Source: Pantoea agglomerans (GTDB taxonomy: Bacteria > Pseudomonadota > Gammaproteobacteria > Enterobacterales > Enterobacteriaceae). Taken from it: a stretch of 64,000 bases of DNA. Positions 1-12,195 of the stretch are shown in pieces. The notes under the pieces were generated by a model. That model saw nothing but the letters and a program-made list of their open reading frames with translations. It ran no database searches and was not told where the DNA came from. Position 1 is the first letter of the stretch. Each line of letters starts with the position of its first letter. The stretch lies in NCBI RefSeq assembly GCF_021397715.1, contig NZ_CP090207.1, forward strand, positions 3,534,001-3,598,000, written 5' to 3'. The position numbers and the translations under genes were made by a program.

Positions 1-762
1 GCGCATAAAGCGCTTCACCAGCCGATCTTCTAGCGAGTGGAAGCTGATCACCGACAGCCGTCCCTGCGGCGCCAGTACCTCAACCGCGCCTTTCAGCGCA
101 ATGTCGATCTCTTCCAGTTCACTGTTGATCCAGATGCGAATCGCCTGGAAACTGCGCGTCGCCGGATGTTTGAACTTATCTTTGATCGGCGTAGCGGCGG
201 CGATCACCTCTGCCAGTTCTCTGGTCCGGGTCATCGGCTGCTCGCGGTTGCGCTCGACAATGGCGCGGGCGATACGTTTAGCAAAACGTTCTTCACCGTA
301 GGTCTTCAGCACGAAAGCGATGTCCGCTTCTTCGGCGTGGAGCAACCATTCCGCGGCAGAATGGCCGCGCGTCGGGTCCATCCGCATATCCAGCGGTCCA
401 TCGCGCATAAAGGAAAAGCCGCGTTCGGCATCATCCAGTTGCGGCGATGAGACGCCCAAATCGAGCAAAATGCCGTCAATTTTACCGACTAATTCACGCT
501 CAGAAACGTACTCTGCCAGCGCGGAAAAAGGACCATGAATAATTGAGAAACGCGGGTCGGTGATCTCAGCGGCCGCGGCAATAGCTTGCGGGTCACGATC
601 GATAGCGATCAGCTTTCCCTCCGCGCCAAGGTGCGAAAGAATTAAGCGCGAGTGACCGCCACGACCAAACGTGCCGTCGATGTAGATGCCGTCTTCCCTG
701 ATGTTGAGGCCGTTAACCGCCTCATCTAACAGCACGGTGGTATGTTTAAAATTTTCCTGCAT
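1..762 (-). CDS. rsmH: 16S rRNA (cytosine(1402)-N(4))-methyltransferase RsmH (MraW), 3' end outside window
   Basis: Methylates N4 of C1402 in the 16S rRNA decoding site using S-adenosylmethionine; cytoplasmic. The first 254 residues are visible, starting [16 protein letters not shown], with the glycine-rich SAM loop GTFGRGGHS near residue 30, [12 protein letters not shown] and RMDPTRG further on. The family is about 313 residues, so roughly the last 60 are cut off by the window edge. The ATG lies two bases after the mraZ stop codon, the tight coupling expected in the dcw cluster, so it is transcribed from the mraZ promoter. Full-length similarity to the E. coli protein makes the call firm. 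Confidence 0.97.
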   Translation of the reverse strand, partial: MQENFKHTTVLLDEAVNGLNIREDGIYIDGTFGRGGHSRLILSHLGAEGKLIAIDRDPQAIAAAAEITDPRFSIIHGPFSALAEYVSERELVGKIDGILLDLGVSSPQLDDAERGFSFMRDGPLDMRMDPTRGHSAAEWLLHAEEADIAFVLKTYGEERFAKRIARAIVERNREQPMTRTRELAEVIAAATPIKDKFKHPATRSFQAIRIWINSELEEIDIALKGAVEVLAPQGRLSVISFHSLEDRLVKRFMR

Positions 763-764
763 AG

Positions 765-1223
765 CTATAGCGACAAGTCCTGCAACCGCTCAGATAAAGG
801 TTCCTGAGCCGACTGTTCTGCGTCAATATCTTCCCTGACTTGTTGATACCAGGTCTGTTCATCCCACAGTTCAAACTTGTTGAACTGTCCAACCAGCATC
901 ACTTCTTTGGTTAATTTGGCGTGCTGACGAAGCGTATTCGCCAGCAACAAGCGGCCTGCATTGTCCATCTGACACTCACTGGCATGCCCCAACAACAGGC
1001 GCTGCACGCGGCGCTCAAGCGGGTTCATACTGGATAAGCGAGCAAGCTTTTTTTCAATGATTTCCCATTCGGGCAGGGTATAAAGCAACAGGCATGGCTG
1101 GTGGAGGTCGATGGTACAGACCATCTGCCCCTGCGACTCACCGTTCAGTAAATCGCGATATCGCATTGGTACAGCGAGCCGCCCTTTACTGTCGAGATTG
1201 ACTAACGTTGCTCCACGGAACAT
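765..1223 (-). CDS. mraZ: Transcriptional regulator MraZ
   Basis: First gene of the dcw cell-division and wall cluster. MraZ is a DNA-binding repressor of its own operon. The 152-residue product has the family's standard length and contains the AbrB-like double repeat: [19 protein letters not shown] at the N-terminus and [17 protein letters not shown] in the second half, each with the conserved D-x-x-GR core. A promoter and a run of 10-bp spaced operator repeats lie immediately upstream, and rsmH follows two bases downstream. Autorepression is established for E. coli MraZ and is inferred here from the conserved operator. Confidence 0.97.
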   Translation of the reverse strand: MFRGATLVNLDSKGRLAVPMRYRDLLNGESQGQMVCTIDLHQPCLLLYTLPEWEIIEKKLARLSSMNPLERRVQRLLLGHASECQMDNAGRLLLANTLRQHAKLTKEVMLVGQFNKFELWDEQTWYQQVREDIDAEQSAQEPLSERLQDLSL

Positions 1224-1233
1224 GTCAGCCTTA

Positions 1234-1278
1234 CCCCCTGGTTACCCATTTACGCCACTTTATCCCACTTTTTACCAC
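1234..1278 (-). promoter_or_regulatory. MraZ operator: four or five TGGG-type repeats at 10-bp spacing
   Basis: On the minus strand GTGG, GTGGG, GTGG, TGGG and GGGG cores recur every 10 bases between the promoter and the mraZ ATG. MraZ is known to bind direct TGGG repeats of this spacing near its own promoter. The repeats are seen directly; binding is inferred. Confidence 0.85.
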
Positions 1279-1285
1279 GAAACGA

Positions 1286-1314
1286 GTTTAAGGACCCGAT
1301 GAAATCCTTGTCAA
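1286..1314 (-). promoter_or_regulatory. Putative dcw (mraZ) promoter
   Basis: On the minus strand TTGACA (1309-1314) is followed after exactly 17 bases by TTAAAC (1286-1291). A start near 1279 would place the MraZ repeats in the initial transcribed region, as in the E. coli Pmra promoter. Confidence 0.75.
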
Positions 1315-1684
1315 GCCGGAGCGGCAGTTGAATATCACTCTTTACAGGCCGGAAAATTAGCCTCCGGTGTCGATATATTCAAAAAAGGGGGAAAAATAAA
1401 AATTAAACCGATGAATACCTGAATAAAAATAGCGGCGCGCAAAAAAATGGCTAAAAATGAAACAATGTAAAGCGCTAAATATTTATCGTGGTTTCTGAGA
1501 CGGCGGCGGCATTTTAGGGGATTTCCGAAAGGAAGCCCAGCGGCTTCAGGCAAGACGGGGAAGAAGGTTTGTTGAAGATATAAACAAATAATATAAATAA
1601 AGCTTTTTGATTTGTTAGATTCAATGAGCAGAATTTACGCTTTTTTACCTCAAGTGATTTTTTTGTCGATGTCAGAACAGCAAT

Positions 1685-1717
1685 TTAAAACGGCGGGCAG
1701 CAGTAATACTGCCCGTG
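1685..1717 (-). terminator. Probable terminator after cra
   Basis: CGGGCAG (1694-1700) pairs with CTGCCCG (1709-1715) around an eight-base loop. On the minus strand the stem is followed by GCCGTTTTAAA, a short U-rich tail. It lies a few bases past the cra stop codon. Confidence 0.6.
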
Positions 1718-1719
1718 AC

Positions 1720-2730
1720 TCATTTAACTTTCCGGCTTAATTGTCCACGGCGGTATAAATTACGCCGGATGCGGGTTAAACCCGGTTTAGGTTTTCTCGG
1801 TTCGTCTAACGACGCTAAAACCAATTCCAGTACCCGCTCTGCCACATCCCGGTGACGCTGACCGACCGCCAGTACCGGACACTCCAGAAAGTCCAGTAAT
1901 TCGTGGTCGCCAAAAGTGGCAATAGCCAGCTCGGTGGGAAGCCGCCCGTCACGTTTCAGCGTGACATCCATTACGCCCTGCAGCAGACCAAACGAGGTGG
2001 TGAACAGCGCTTCAGGCATCGGGTGATCTTCAAGATACTGTTCGAACAGTGCGGCCGCTGCGCTGCGCTCAAAACTGTTGCAGTAGATGTAGTCAATCGG
2101 ACGGGTATCCTCTTTCCACGCCTCGCGGAATCCCATCTCGCGCAGGAAACTGACCGAAAGCTCAGGCAATGCGCCGAGGAACAGCACATTCTTCACCTCA
2201 AGCTGCCGTAATTCCGCCGCCAGCATATAAGCGTCATCCTGATCGGCGCCCACCACGCTGGTGAAGTGCTCACGATCGAGCGCGCGGTCTAAGGCGATAA
2301 TCGGTAGCGGATCGTTGATCCAGCGCTGGTAAAACGGATGCTCTGGCGGTAACGAGGTTGAGACGATAATCGCATCAACCTGCCGCTGGAGCAGATGTTC
2401 AATGCAGCGCATCTCATTATCAGGCTGGTCTTCCGAACAGGCGATCAGCAGCTGATAGCCACGCTGGCGTGCCTGACGTTCAAGATAATTTGCGATGCGG
2501 GTATAACTTGTATTCTCAAGATCGGGAATAACTAAGCCAATGGATCGCGTACGCCCGGCACGCAGGCCAGCCGCCACCGCGTTAGGGTGGTAATTGTGCT
2601 CACGCACCACCGCCATCACTTTCTCAACGGTTTTGTCGCTGACACGATACTGCCGCGCTTTGCCATTAATGACATAACTGGCCGTGGTGCGCGACACGCC
2701 TGCCAGGCGCGCAATTTCATCCAGTTTCAC
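1720..2730 (-). CDS. cra: Catabolite repressor/activator Cra (FruR)
   Basis: LacI-family regulator that senses fructose 1-phosphate / fructose 1,6-bisphosphate and switches carbon flow between glycolysis and gluconeogenesis. The N-terminus [20 protein letters not shown] is the LacI helix-turn-helix with hinge helix to about residue 60; a periplasmic-binding-protein-like effector domain fills the rest. I chose the GTG at 2730, which aligns with the E. coli start and has AGGG about eight bases upstream, over an in-frame TTG four codons earlier. The product is 336 residues against 334 in E. coli. A terminator after ilvH and one after cra indicate it is transcribed alone. Confidence 0.96.
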   Translation of the reverse strand: MKLDEIARLAGVSRTTASYVINGKARQYRVSDKTVEKVMAVVREHNYHPNAVAAGLRAGRTRSIGLVIPDLENTSYTRIANYLERQARQRGYQLLIACSEDQPDNEMRCIEHLLQRQVDAIIVSTSLPPEHPFYQRWINDPLPIIALDRALDREHFTSVVGADQDDAYMLAAELRQLEVKNVLFLGALPELSVSFLREMGFREAWKEDTRPIDYIYCNSFERSAAAALFEQYLEDHPMPEALFTTSFGLLQGVMDVTLKRDGRLPTELAIATFGDHELLDFLECPVLAVGQRHRDVAERVLELVLASLDEPRKPKPGLTRIRRNLYRRGQLSRKVK

Positions 2731-2864
2731 GATAACCCTCAATCAAGGCCGCTCGAACGACAAAAATAGCCGCAGTTAAGCTATGGACAACTCATGGTTA
2801 TCATCTAACAGCAGAAAAGTGCGCGGAGCAACCGCTTTTCTGAATGTAACCCGCCTGGCGCATA

Positions 2865-2897
2865 AAAAATAAAAAAACCCGGCATTTCGCCGGGTTA
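2865..2897 (-). terminator. Rho-independent terminator of ilvIH
   Basis: AACCCGGC (2876-2883) pairs with GCCGGGTT (2889-2896) around ATTTC. On the minus strand it is followed by a run of seven T and then more T-rich sequence. It sits about 30 bases after the ilvH stop and separates ilvIH from cra. Confidence 0.9.
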
Positions 2898-2926
2898 GAG
2901 ACATCCTGAGTGATGACGTAGCGTGA

Positions 2927-3418
2927 TTAACGCATGATGCGATCGCCGCGTGACACGCCGACGATACCGGAGCGTGCGACTTCAACAATTTCCGCCACGT
3001 CACGCACCGTCGCCAGGAAAGCGTCCAGTTTGTCACTGGTGCCCGCCAGCTGAACCGTGTACAGCGTTGGCGTCACGTCGATGATCTGACCCCGGAAGAT
3101 CTCCGCGTTGCGCTTTACCTCTTCCCGGCCGTAGCCACTGGCCTGAATCTTCACCAGCATGATCTCGCGTTCAACGTAAGCGCCCTGCCCCAGCTCGGTG
3201 ACGCGCAGCACGTCTACCAGCTTGTGCAGTTGCTTCTCAATCTGCTCCAGCACCTTCTGATCGCCGACCGTCTGAATGGTCATCCGCGACAGGGTCGGAT
3301 CGTCGGTTGGCGCAACGGTCAGACTTTCGATGTTATATCCGCGCTGTGAGAACAGGCCGACGACGCGGGATAATGCGCCGGATTCGTTCTCCAGCAGAAC
3401 CGATAAAATGCGACGCAT
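2927..3418 (-). CDS. ilvH: Acetolactate synthase isozyme III regulatory subunit
   Basis: Small subunit of acetohydroxyacid synthase III; it activates IlvI and confers valine feedback inhibition in isoleucine/valine/leucine synthesis. The 163-residue protein starts [19 protein letters not shown], an ACT domain covering about residues 4-78 with the valine-binding N-E-S-G-A-L segment, followed by the C-terminal small-subunit domain ([16 protein letters not shown]). The ATG at 3418 matches the E. coli start; an upstream extension of the frame overlaps ilvI and is not needed. It begins two bases after the ilvI stop, so the two are co-transcribed. Confidence 0.97.
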   Translation of the reverse strand: MRRILSVLLENESGALSRVVGLFSQRGYNIESLTVAPTDDPTLSRMTIQTVGDQKVLEQIEKQLHKLVDVLRVTELGQGAYVEREIMLVKIQASGYGREEVKRNAEIFRGQIIDVTPTLYTVQLAGTSDKLDAFLATVRDVAEIVEVARSGIVGVSRGDRIMR

Positions 3419-3420
3419 AG

Positions 3421-5145
3421 TTATGTCCTCTCCGTTTTGCTTAACCACATCTCATCCATGCTGCCACCGCGAATCTGCATCGGGTAAACGTGCTCGCTGC
3501 CGTCGACGGTGACATCCACAAACACCAGACGGCCCTGCGCCAGCGTTTCCAGCGCCAGCGCCAGCTTCTCTTCCAGCTCAGCCGGATGCTCAATGGCGAT
3601 CCCCACATGGCCGTAGGCTTCAGCCAGACGGACAAAATCGGGCAGCGACTCCATATAAGACTGGGAGTGACGGCCAGAATAGATCATATCCTGCCACTGT
3701 TTCACCATGCCAAGGAAACGGTTGTTGAGGTTCAGCACCAGCACTGGCAGATTGTACTGCAGCGCGGTGGAGAGCTCCTGAATGTTCATCTGGATACTGC
3801 CGTCACCGGTGACACAAATAACGGTTTCATCCGGCAATGCCATTTTCACACCCAGCGCCGCCGGCAGGCCAAAGCCCATGGTGCCGAGGCCACCGGAGTT
3901 GATCCAGCGGCGTGGCTTATCAAACTGGTAGTAGAGCGCTGCGAACATCTGATGCTGACCAACGTCAGAGGTGACATAGGCGTCACCTTTTGTCAGGCGG
4001 CAGATGGTTTCGATGACCGCCTGCGGCTTGATTTTCGCGCTGGTGCGATCAAACTCCAGGCAGTGACGACTGCGCCAGCCCTCTATCGACTGCCACCAGT
4101 CGCGCAGGCTATCGAGCGGCTGTTTGCTGTCGGTTTGAGCCAGTAACTCCAGCATCTGCTGCAGCACCTGGCGGGCATCACCCACGATGGGAATATCGGC
4201 CGCCACCGTTTTCGAAATGGAGGTCGGATCGATATCGATGTGCATCACCGTGGCATCCGGGCAATATTTTGCCAGGTTATTGGTGGTACGGTCATCAAAG
4301 CGCACCCCGACGCCAAAAATCAGGTCAGCATTGTGCATCGTCATGTTGGCTTCGTAAGTGCCGTGCATCCCCAGCATCCCCACGCACTGACGATGAGTGC
4401 CAGGAAACGCACCCAGCCCCATCAGCGAGGTGGTCACCGGAATATTCAGGCTCTCCGCCAGCTGCAGCAGCTCCGCCTCACAGCCTGCGGTAATGGCACC
4501 CCCGCCGACATACATCACCGGTTTGTGCGCGGCCAGCAGCGTATTCAGTGCGCGCTTGATCTGCCCTTTATGCCCCTGAATCGTCGGGTTATAAGAGCGC
4601 ATGCTCACTTCTTCCGGCCAGTGATAAGGCAGTTTGTTGGCCGGATTCAGAATGTCCTTCGGCAGATCGATCACCACCGGTCCCGGACGTCCCGTGGAGG
4701 CCAGCCAGAATGCTTTTTTCAGCACCGTCGGGATCTCTTCGGTGTTTTTCACCAGGAAACTGTGTTTCACCACCGGACGGGAGATGCCAACCATGTCGCA
4801 CTCCTGAAAGGCGTCATAGCCGATCAGCGACGACGGCACCTGGCCCGACAGAATCACCAGCGGGATTGAATCCATATAGGCGGTTGCGATACCGGTAATC
4901 GCATTGGTGGCACCGGGTCCGGACGTCACCAGCACCACGCCGACTTCGCCGGTCGCGCGCGCCAGGCCATCAGCCATGTGCACCGCGCCCTGTTCATGGC
5001 GCACCAGAACGTGGTCGATACCTCCGACGGTTTGCAGCGCGTCGTAAATATCTAATACCGCGCCACCCGGATAACCGAATACCTGCTTAACGCCCTGATC
5101 GATTAACGAACGGACGACCATTTCGGCTCCTGACAACATCTCCAT
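3421..5145 (-). CDS. ilvI: Acetolactate synthase isozyme III catalytic subunit
   Basis: Thiamine-diphosphate enzyme that condenses pyruvate with pyruvate or 2-oxobutyrate, the first common step of branched-chain amino acid synthesis. The 574 residues equal the E. coli length. The N-terminal domain carries the catalytic glutamate in [13 protein letters not shown] (E51), a central FAD domain includes [15 protein letters not shown], and the C-terminal ThDP/Mg motif is [17 protein letters not shown] near residue 440. TGGAGG lies just before the ATG. The upstream region has no leuO gene, so any LeuO control at this locus would have to act in trans. Confidence 0.98.
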   Translation of the reverse strand: MEMLSGAEMVVRSLIDQGVKQVFGYPGGAVLDIYDALQTVGGIDHVLVRHEQGAVHMADGLARATGEVGVVLVTSGPGATNAITGIATAYMDSIPLVILSGQVPSSLIGYDAFQECDMVGISRPVVKHSFLVKNTEEIPTVLKKAFWLASTGRPGPVVIDLPKDILNPANKLPYHWPEEVSMRSYNPTIQGHKGQIKRALNTLLAAHKPVMYVGGGAITAGCEAELLQLAESLNIPVTTSLMGLGAFPGTHRQCVGMLGMHGTYEANMTMHNADLIFGVGVRFDDRTTNNLAKYCPDATVMHIDIDPTSISKTVAADIPIVGDARQVLQQMLELLAQTDSKQPLDSLRDWWQSIEGWRSRHCLEFDRTSAKIKPQAVIETICRLTKGDAYVTSDVGQHQMFAALYYQFDKPRRWINSGGLGTMGFGLPAALGVKMALPDETVICVTGDGSIQMNIQELSTALQYNLPVLVLNLNNRFLGMVKQWQDMIYSGRHSQSYMESLPDFVRLAEAYGHVGIAIEHPAELEEKLALALETLAQGRLVFVDVTVDGSEHVYPMQIRGGSMDEMWLSKTERT

Positions 5146-5877
5146 CTTCTGCCTCCAGGCGTGAGGACCGGGCTGCGCTAACGTGCCTTGCGCGTTACGT
5201 CACCCCGATACCTGCTTTGCCAATGTAAGATCAAAACCTTATGTTTATGCCCGCACGACGGAAACGCATTCCGCTGTCCGGATACAGAGAATTCTGTTGA
5301 GTTCATTGTTTTGAGAGTAGGTCGATTACCATAACCGCAGTTAACCTGGCAGGCAAACCGCAAACTCGCGCAAATTAAACCGTGCGAACGTAAAGGCTCT
5401 GCGCGATAAGAAAGGGCTACGCCGATTAAACTAATTACGCCGCAGAACCGCAGAGGAAAATGCTGGCGATGAAATTATTTTCAGCGCGATCTAAGAAATA
5501 GCGAAAAGTTATTGCCGCCTGACACAGCCCACAATTTCCTGTCTCATTTCTTTTCTGGCGTAATTAACCTTAAAACCATAAAAGTTCATACGATTATGCT
5601 GAACAGGCGAAAATAATTGTCACCAGGCTGCGTGACAGAGAAATCGAATAACTTTTTATTTTCAATAAATTAAAAAACAACAGGCGTCATCACACCGCCC
5701 ACAGCAACCCGTTTTAACCCGCACCGCGTAGGCTGCTGTGCATTACGCTGCTTCACCGATATCTGACAGAATATTTTCCTTCATCGCCGCAAAAAATAGC
5801 CCTTCATTCAAGGTTGACATCGCTGGGGGATTCCAGTACCAATATGTGCAGCACAAAATTTTATGAGGTTTGAATCC
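5146..5877. other. ilvI-leuL divergent intergenic region without leuO
   Basis: About 730 bases between the divergent ilvIH and leu operons. In E. coli this interval contains leuO, a LysR regulator; no LeuO-like frame or remnant of its helix-turn-helix is visible here on either strand. The sequence is A+T-rich from about 5470 to 5690, plausible as the Lrp/H-NS-type control region of ilvIH, but I cannot assign individual Lrp sites. The leu promoter lies at the right end. Confidence 0.6.
5814..5842 (+). promoter_or_regulatory. leu operon promoter
   Basis: TTGACA (5814-5819), a 17-base spacer ending in CCAG, and TACCAA (5837-5842). This parallels the E. coli leu promoter layout, about 36 bases before the leuL start. 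Confidence 0.75.
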
Positions 5878-5961
5878 ATGTTTCGTTCTTCTCGCCTACT
5901 CGGTCTACTACTAAACGCATTCAGTTTGCGCGGTAGACTTGTGGGCGGAATCAAACACTGA
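5878..5961 (+). CDS. leuL: leu operon leader peptide
   Basis: A 27-codon ORF, MFRSSRLLGLLLNAFSLRGR then LVGGIKH and stop, with the control codons CTA CTC GGT CTA CTA CTA in a cluster. The CTA codons are rare in enterobacteria, so ribosome stalling would report leucyl-tRNA shortage. A transcription attenuator follows and leuA begins about 90 bases later. The C-terminal LRGR-GI-H part matches the E. coli leader peptide; the N-terminus differs. Confidence 0.93.
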   Translation: MFRSSRLLGLLLNAFSLRGRLVGGIKH

Positions 5962-5980
5962 TTCAAACCTGCTGAAAGTT

Positions 5981-6009
5981 AAAAACCCGCGCCTGTCGCG
6001 GGTTTTTTT
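5981..6009 (+). terminator. leu operon attenuator
   Basis: AACCCGCG (5984-5991) pairs with CGCGGGTT (5997-6004) around CCTGT and runs into TTTTTTT. Placed between leuL and leuA, it is the terminator arm of leucine attenuation. Confidence 0.92.
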
Positions 6010-6051
6010 ATGCTCGTTGCAAGGCAAGAGAAATGCATAAGGATGATTACG

Positions 6052-8708
<2,657 letters not shown>

Positions 8709-8712
8709 AATA

Positions 8713-10116
8713 ATGAAAACGTTATACCAGAAGTTATTTGATGCACATGTCGTCCACGAAGCGCCGAACGAAACGCCGTTACTCTACATCGATCGCCACC
8801 TGATCCATGAAGTGACGTCACCTCAGGCGTTCGACGGTCTGCGCGCGCACGGGCGTAAAGTCCGTCAGCCCGAAAAGACCTTCGCCACCATGGATCACAA
8901 CGTCTCTACCCAGACCAAAGACATTAACGCCTCGGGTGAGATGGCCCGTATTCAGATGCAGGAGCTGATGAAAAACTGCGCCGAGTTTGGCGTCCAGCTC
9001 TATGACCTGAACCACCCGTTCCAGGGCATCGTCCACGTTATCGGTCCTGAGCAGGGTATGACGCTGCCGGGCATGACCATCGTCTGCGGCGACTCACACA
9101 CCGCCACGCACGGCGCCTTTGGCTCGCTGGCCTTTGGTATCGGCACCTCAGAAGTGGAACATGTGTTCGCGACCCAGACGCTGAAACAGGGTCGGGCGAA
9201 AACCATGAAAATTGAAGTTCTGGGCGAAGCCGCAACCGGCATTACCGCCAAAGATATCGTGCTGGCGATCATCGGTAAAACCGGCAGCGCGGGCGGCACC
9301 GGTCATGTGGTGGAGTTCTGCGGTCCGGCGATTGAAGCGCTGAGTATGGAAGGCCGCATGACCCTGTGTAATATGGCGATTGAGATGGGTGCCAAAGCGG
9401 GTCTGGTTGCGCCGGATGACACTACCTTCAACTACCTGAAGGGTCGTCAGTTCTCGCCGAAAGATGAGAAATGGGAACAGGCTGTCACGTACTGGCGCAC
9501 GCTGAAGTCCGATGAAGGCGCGAAATTTGATGCAGTCGTCACTCTGCACGCAGAAGAGATCGCTCCTCAGGTTACCTGGGGTACCAATCCGGGTCAGGTG
9601 ATTGCCGTCGATCAGGTGATCCCGAATCCCGCCTCGTTCGCCGATCCGGTCGAGCGTGCTTCAGCGGAGAAAGCGCTGGCCTACATGAATCTGCAGCCGG
9701 GCATTAAGCTGACCGATGTGGCGATTGATAAAGTCTTTATCGGCTCCTGCACCAACTCACGCATTGAAGATCTGCGTGCCGCAGCCGCCATCGCCAAAGG
9801 TCGTAAAGTTGCGCCAGGCGTGATCGCCATGGTGGTGCCGGGTTCCGGCCCGGTCAAAGCCCAGGCCGAAGCGGAAGGTCTGGATAAAATCTTCCTGGAA
9901 GCGGGTTTTGAATGGCGTCTGCCAGGTTGCTCAATGTGTCTGGCGATGAACAATGACCGCCTGAATCCGGGCGAGCGCTGCGCCTCAACCAGCAACCGCA
10001 ATTTTGAAGGTCGTCAGGGCCGCGGTGGCCGGACGCATCTGGTCAGCCCGGCAATGGCTGCGGCAGCTGCCGTCACCGGCCATTTTGCTGACATCCGTCA
10101 ACTGACAGGAGCCTGA
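8713..10116 (+). CDS. leuC: 3-isopropylmalate dehydratase large subunit
   Basis: With LeuD isomerises 2- to 3-isopropylmalate. Aconitase-family [4Fe-4S] protein; the three cluster cysteines are C346 ([11 protein letters not shown]), C406 and C409 ([14 protein letters not shown]). I use the ATG at 8713 ([16 protein letters not shown]), four bases after the leuB stop, because an earlier in-frame ATG lies inside leuB. The product is 467 residues, one more than E. coli. Confidence 0.98.
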   Translation: MKTLYQKLFDAHVVHEAPNETPLLYIDRHLIHEVTSPQAFDGLRAHGRKVRQPEKTFATMDHNVSTQTKDINASGEMARIQMQELMKNCAEFGVQLYDLNHPFQGIVHVIGPEQGMTLPGMTIVCGDSHTATHGAFGSLAFGIGTSEVEHVFATQTLKQGRAKTMKIEVLGEAATGITAKDIVLAIIGKTGSAGGTGHVVEFCGPAIEALSMEGRMTLCNMAIEMGAKAGLVAPDDTTFNYLKGRQFSPKDEKWEQAVTYWRTLKSDEGAKFDAVVTLHAEEIAPQVTWGTNPGQVIAVDQVIPNPASFADPVERASAEKALAYMNLQPGIKLTDVAIDKVFIGSCTNSRIEDLRAAAAIAKGRKVAPGVIAMVVPGSGPVKAQAEAEGLDKIFLEAGFEWRLPGCSMCLAMNNDRLNPGERCASTSNRNFEGRQGRGGRTHLVSPAMAAAAAVTGHFADIRQLTGA

Positions 10117-10119
10117 GTC

Positions 10120-10725
10120 ATGGCGAATAAATTTACCCAACACACCGGCATTGTTGCGCCACTGGATGCGGCTAACGTTGATACTGACGCCATCATTCCT
10201 AAGCAGTTTTTACAGAAAGTGACCCGTACCGGTTTCGGCCAGCATCTGTTCCACGACTGGCGCTTTGAAGATGATGCCGGTACGGTGCCGACACCCGGTT
10301 TTGTACTCAACAAGCCGGAGTTCAAAGGCACCAGCATTCTGCTGGCGCGCGAAAACTTCGGCTGCGGCTCTTCTCGTGAGCATGCGCCGTGGGCGCTGAC
10401 CGATTTCGGTTTTCACGTGGTGATTGCGCCGAGCTTCGCTGACATTTTTTACGGCAACAGCTTCAATAACCAGCTGCTGCCGGTGAAATTAAGCGAACAG
10501 GAAGTGGATGAGATGTTTAAACTGGTGGCGGCCCAGCCCGGCATTCGCTTTACGGTCGATCTGGAAGCGCAGACGGTCACTGCGGGGGATAAGGTCTATC
10601 CGTTTGAGCTCGACAGCTTCCGCCGTCACTGCATGATCAACGGCCTCGACAGCATCGGCCTGACGCTGCAGCATGAAGCGTCAATCTCGCAGTATGAGCA
10701 GAATCAACCAGCCTACCTGCGCTGA
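10120..10725 (+). CDS. leuD: 3-isopropylmalate dehydratase small subunit
   Basis: Swivelling-domain partner of LeuC. The 201-residue protein has the conserved [13 protein letters not shown] at residues 81-93 and IIPKQFL near the N-terminus. It begins three bases after leuC stops and is the last gene of the operon; a hairpin terminator follows. Confidence 0.98.
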   Translation: MANKFTQHTGIVAPLDAANVDTDAIIPKQFLQKVTRTGFGQHLFHDWRFEDDAGTVPTPGFVLNKPEFKGTSILLARENFGCGSSREHAPWALTDFGFHVVIAPSFADIFYGNSFNNQLLPVKLSEQEVDEMFKLVAAQPGIRFTVDLEAQTVTAGDKVYPFELDSFRRHCMINGLDSIGLTLQHEASISQYEQNQPAYLR

Positions 10726-10734
10726 TCATCATGA

Positions 10735-10765
10735 CAGGGCGACGCTGACGTCGCCCTGCTTCTTT
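10735..10765 (+). terminator. leu operon terminator (leuD/setA convergent)
   Basis: CAGGGCGACG (10735-10744) pairs perfectly with CGTCGCCCTG (10749-10758) around CTGA, followed by CTTCTTTAT. The tail is only moderately T-rich. It ends at the setA stop codon. Confidence 0.75.
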
Positions 10766-11942
10766 ATACGTCGCGCACCCGCGCCGACATCACCAAAGCC
10801 ACTATCGCCAGCCCAAACGCCAGCCAGTAAACCGCCTCATGTCCCAGCCGCTCACTCAGGGTTCCCTGAATCACTCCCGCCAGAATCATGCCGGTTGAAA
10901 TGGAGTTAGTGAACATCGTTGTCGCCGCACCTGGCCGCCCCGGCATTAAATCCTGAAACCACAACATGCCGATCCCGGCGATAATCCCGACAAAGACCGC
11001 ATTAAACAGCTGCAGCACCATCAAAGAGGTACGCGAATTAAACAGCACCAGCCCGAGGTAGAACAGCACACCGGCCGCCACGGCCAGCAACATCAGCCGC
11101 CGTTTGCCCACTTTACGGGCGTAATGTCCGGCCAGCAGCATCACCGGGATCTCCAGCCCGGCGGCGGTGCCCATCAGCAGCCCGGCCAGCTTTTCCGGCA
11201 ATCCCAGCGTGGTACTGATGTAGAGCGGCATATCGATGATATACATGGTATTGCAGGTCCACATGGTCACCGAGGCGATGAACAGTAAACGCACATCCCG
11301 GTCGCGCCAGCCGCTCAGCGGCAGGCCGCCGCTTTGCAGCAGCGGTGTGGCACGCGGTACCGACGGCAGAGTAAACCACACCAGCAGAATGCAGATCAGA
11401 AACAGTGCTGCCGCCACCATAAACAGCGTTACGAAGCCGTAGTTCAGCGCCAGCGCGAATGACAGCGGCGGTCCGATTACCCACGCCAGCGATAGCTGCG
11501 CACGCATCACTGAACTGAACATCACCGCTTCCCGCGCCGACTGATCGGCATATTCACGCGCCAGCGCGAACAGTTGCGGCATCGACACGCTGGCCAGCGC
11601 CGACAGTAGCACCCCAAGGGTAATCAGCGTCAGATAATGGCGGGTAAAAGCAAACAGCAGCGCATTGACCAGCGCCATCAGGCAGCAAAACAGAATGATG
11701 TTACGGCGATCGCCGACGCTGTCCGATCGCTTCGCCACCAGCATACTCACCACGATACCGGCCACCGCGTTGATGGTGAAAAACAGCCCGACCCAGAATG
11801 GGCGAGCCTGCACCTCGCGGGTTAAAAACAGGCTGAGCGTCGGTGCCTGCAGCGCACCGGCCACGCCCAGCATGAACGAGGCGACCATAAAAGCGAGATA
11901 GATCGGATTGATGCGGCGCTGCCGCGTTAACAGCGATTTCAT
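10764..11942 (-). CDS. setA: Sugar efflux transporter SetA
   Basis: Major-facilitator exporter of glucosides and lactose-type sugars, part of the glucose-phosphate stress response. The 392-residue protein has about 12 hydrophobic segments, the MFS loop AKRSDSVGDRR after segment 2, and RAQLSLAWVIGPPLSF, MWTCNTMYIIDMPLYIS and GIGMLWFQDLMPGRPGAATT, all shared with E. coli SetA. I start it at the ATG at 11942; the longer frame would run back through the SgrS terminator. The sgrS gene lies immediately upstream on the same strand, as in E. coli. Confidence 0.93.
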   Translation of the reverse strand: MKSLLTRQRRINPIYLAFMVASFMLGVAGALQAPTLSLFLTREVQARPFWVGLFFTINAVAGIVVSMLVAKRSDSVGDRRNIILFCCLMALVNALLFAFTRHYLTLITLGVLLSALASVSMPQLFALAREYADQSAREAVMFSSVMRAQLSLAWVIGPPLSFALALNYGFVTLFMVAAALFLICILLVWFTLPSVPRATPLLQSGGLPLSGWRDRDVRLLFIASVTMWTCNTMYIIDMPLYISTTLGLPEKLAGLLMGTAAGLEIPVMLLAGHYARKVGKRRLMLLAVAAGVLFYLGLVLFNSRTSLMVLQLFNAVFVGIIAGIGMLWFQDLMPGRPGAATTMFTNSISTGMILAGVIQGTLSERLGHEAVYWLAFGLAIVALVMSARVRDV

Positions 11943-12004
11943 ACCGAAATCCCTTACAGGATGAACAGGGGAAGAGAAGAAGGGTAGACGATACCGTGCA
12001 GCAT

Positions 12005-12130
12005 GAAAAAAGCCAGCAGAGATCATCTGCTGGCGGTGTAAATGCACCCTACTCAGAAAAGCATCCCGCTGAACAGCGGCATGAGGGTCGAACGCCATTC
12101 ATTGCTGAATGCCTCCCGCTCTTCCCATAA
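12005..12130 (-). ncRNA. sgrS: SgrS small RNA (3' end clear, 5' end estimated)
   Basis: Hfq-dependent sRNA that silences ptsG mRNA during glucose-phosphate stress. On the minus strand CTGAGTA, part of the ptsG-pairing seed, is followed by GGTGCATTTACACC and then the terminator GCCAGCAG-(7)-CTGCTGGC-TTTTTT (12005-12034). This order matches the E. coli 3' end (GACTGAGTATTGGTGT, then GCCAGCAG hairpin). Position between setA and divergent sgrR is also the same. The 5' part is shorter and does not encode a recognisable SgrT. The 5' end is a guess, because no clear -35/-10 pair is visible. Confidence 0.8.
12049..12102 (-). CDS. Tiny ORF inside sgrS (17 codons), not recognisably SgrT
   Basis: ATG at 12102, product MNGVRPSCRCSAGCFSE, stop TAG at 12049-12051 embedded in the CTGAGTAG seed region. 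GGGAGG lies nine bases upstream of the ATG, a plausible ribosome binding site. It sits where sgrT lies in E. coli, but shares no visible similarity with the 43-residue SgrT. It may be a chance frame. Confidence 0.25.
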   Translation of the reverse strand: MNGVRPSCRCSAGCFSE

Positions 12131-12195
12131 GGGAAAGTTTGCTCTTAAAATAGGGCAAGAAAAACAGAGCGCTTTTCAGCAGGAGTTCCTCTTTT

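Larger units (their letters stand above)
1224..1719. other. mraZ-cra intergenic region
   Basis: About 500 bases without a convincing gene. The right part (1234-1314) holds the mraZ operator and promoter, and the left end (1685-1717) holds the cra terminator. The A+T-rich middle (about 1380-1660) contains only a weak 72-codon minus-strand frame with no good ribosome binding site and no recognisable protein. Confidence 0.6.

Noticed and set aside
1335..1553. 72-codon minus-strand frame upstream of mraZ
   Set aside because: It lies in A+T-rich intergenic sequence, has no plausible ribosome binding site and no recognisable protein features.
4240..4869. 209-codon plus-strand frame opposite ilvI
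   Set aside because: Antisense shadow of the conserved ilvI gene, rich in His, Arg and Gln as expected from reversed high-GC codons.
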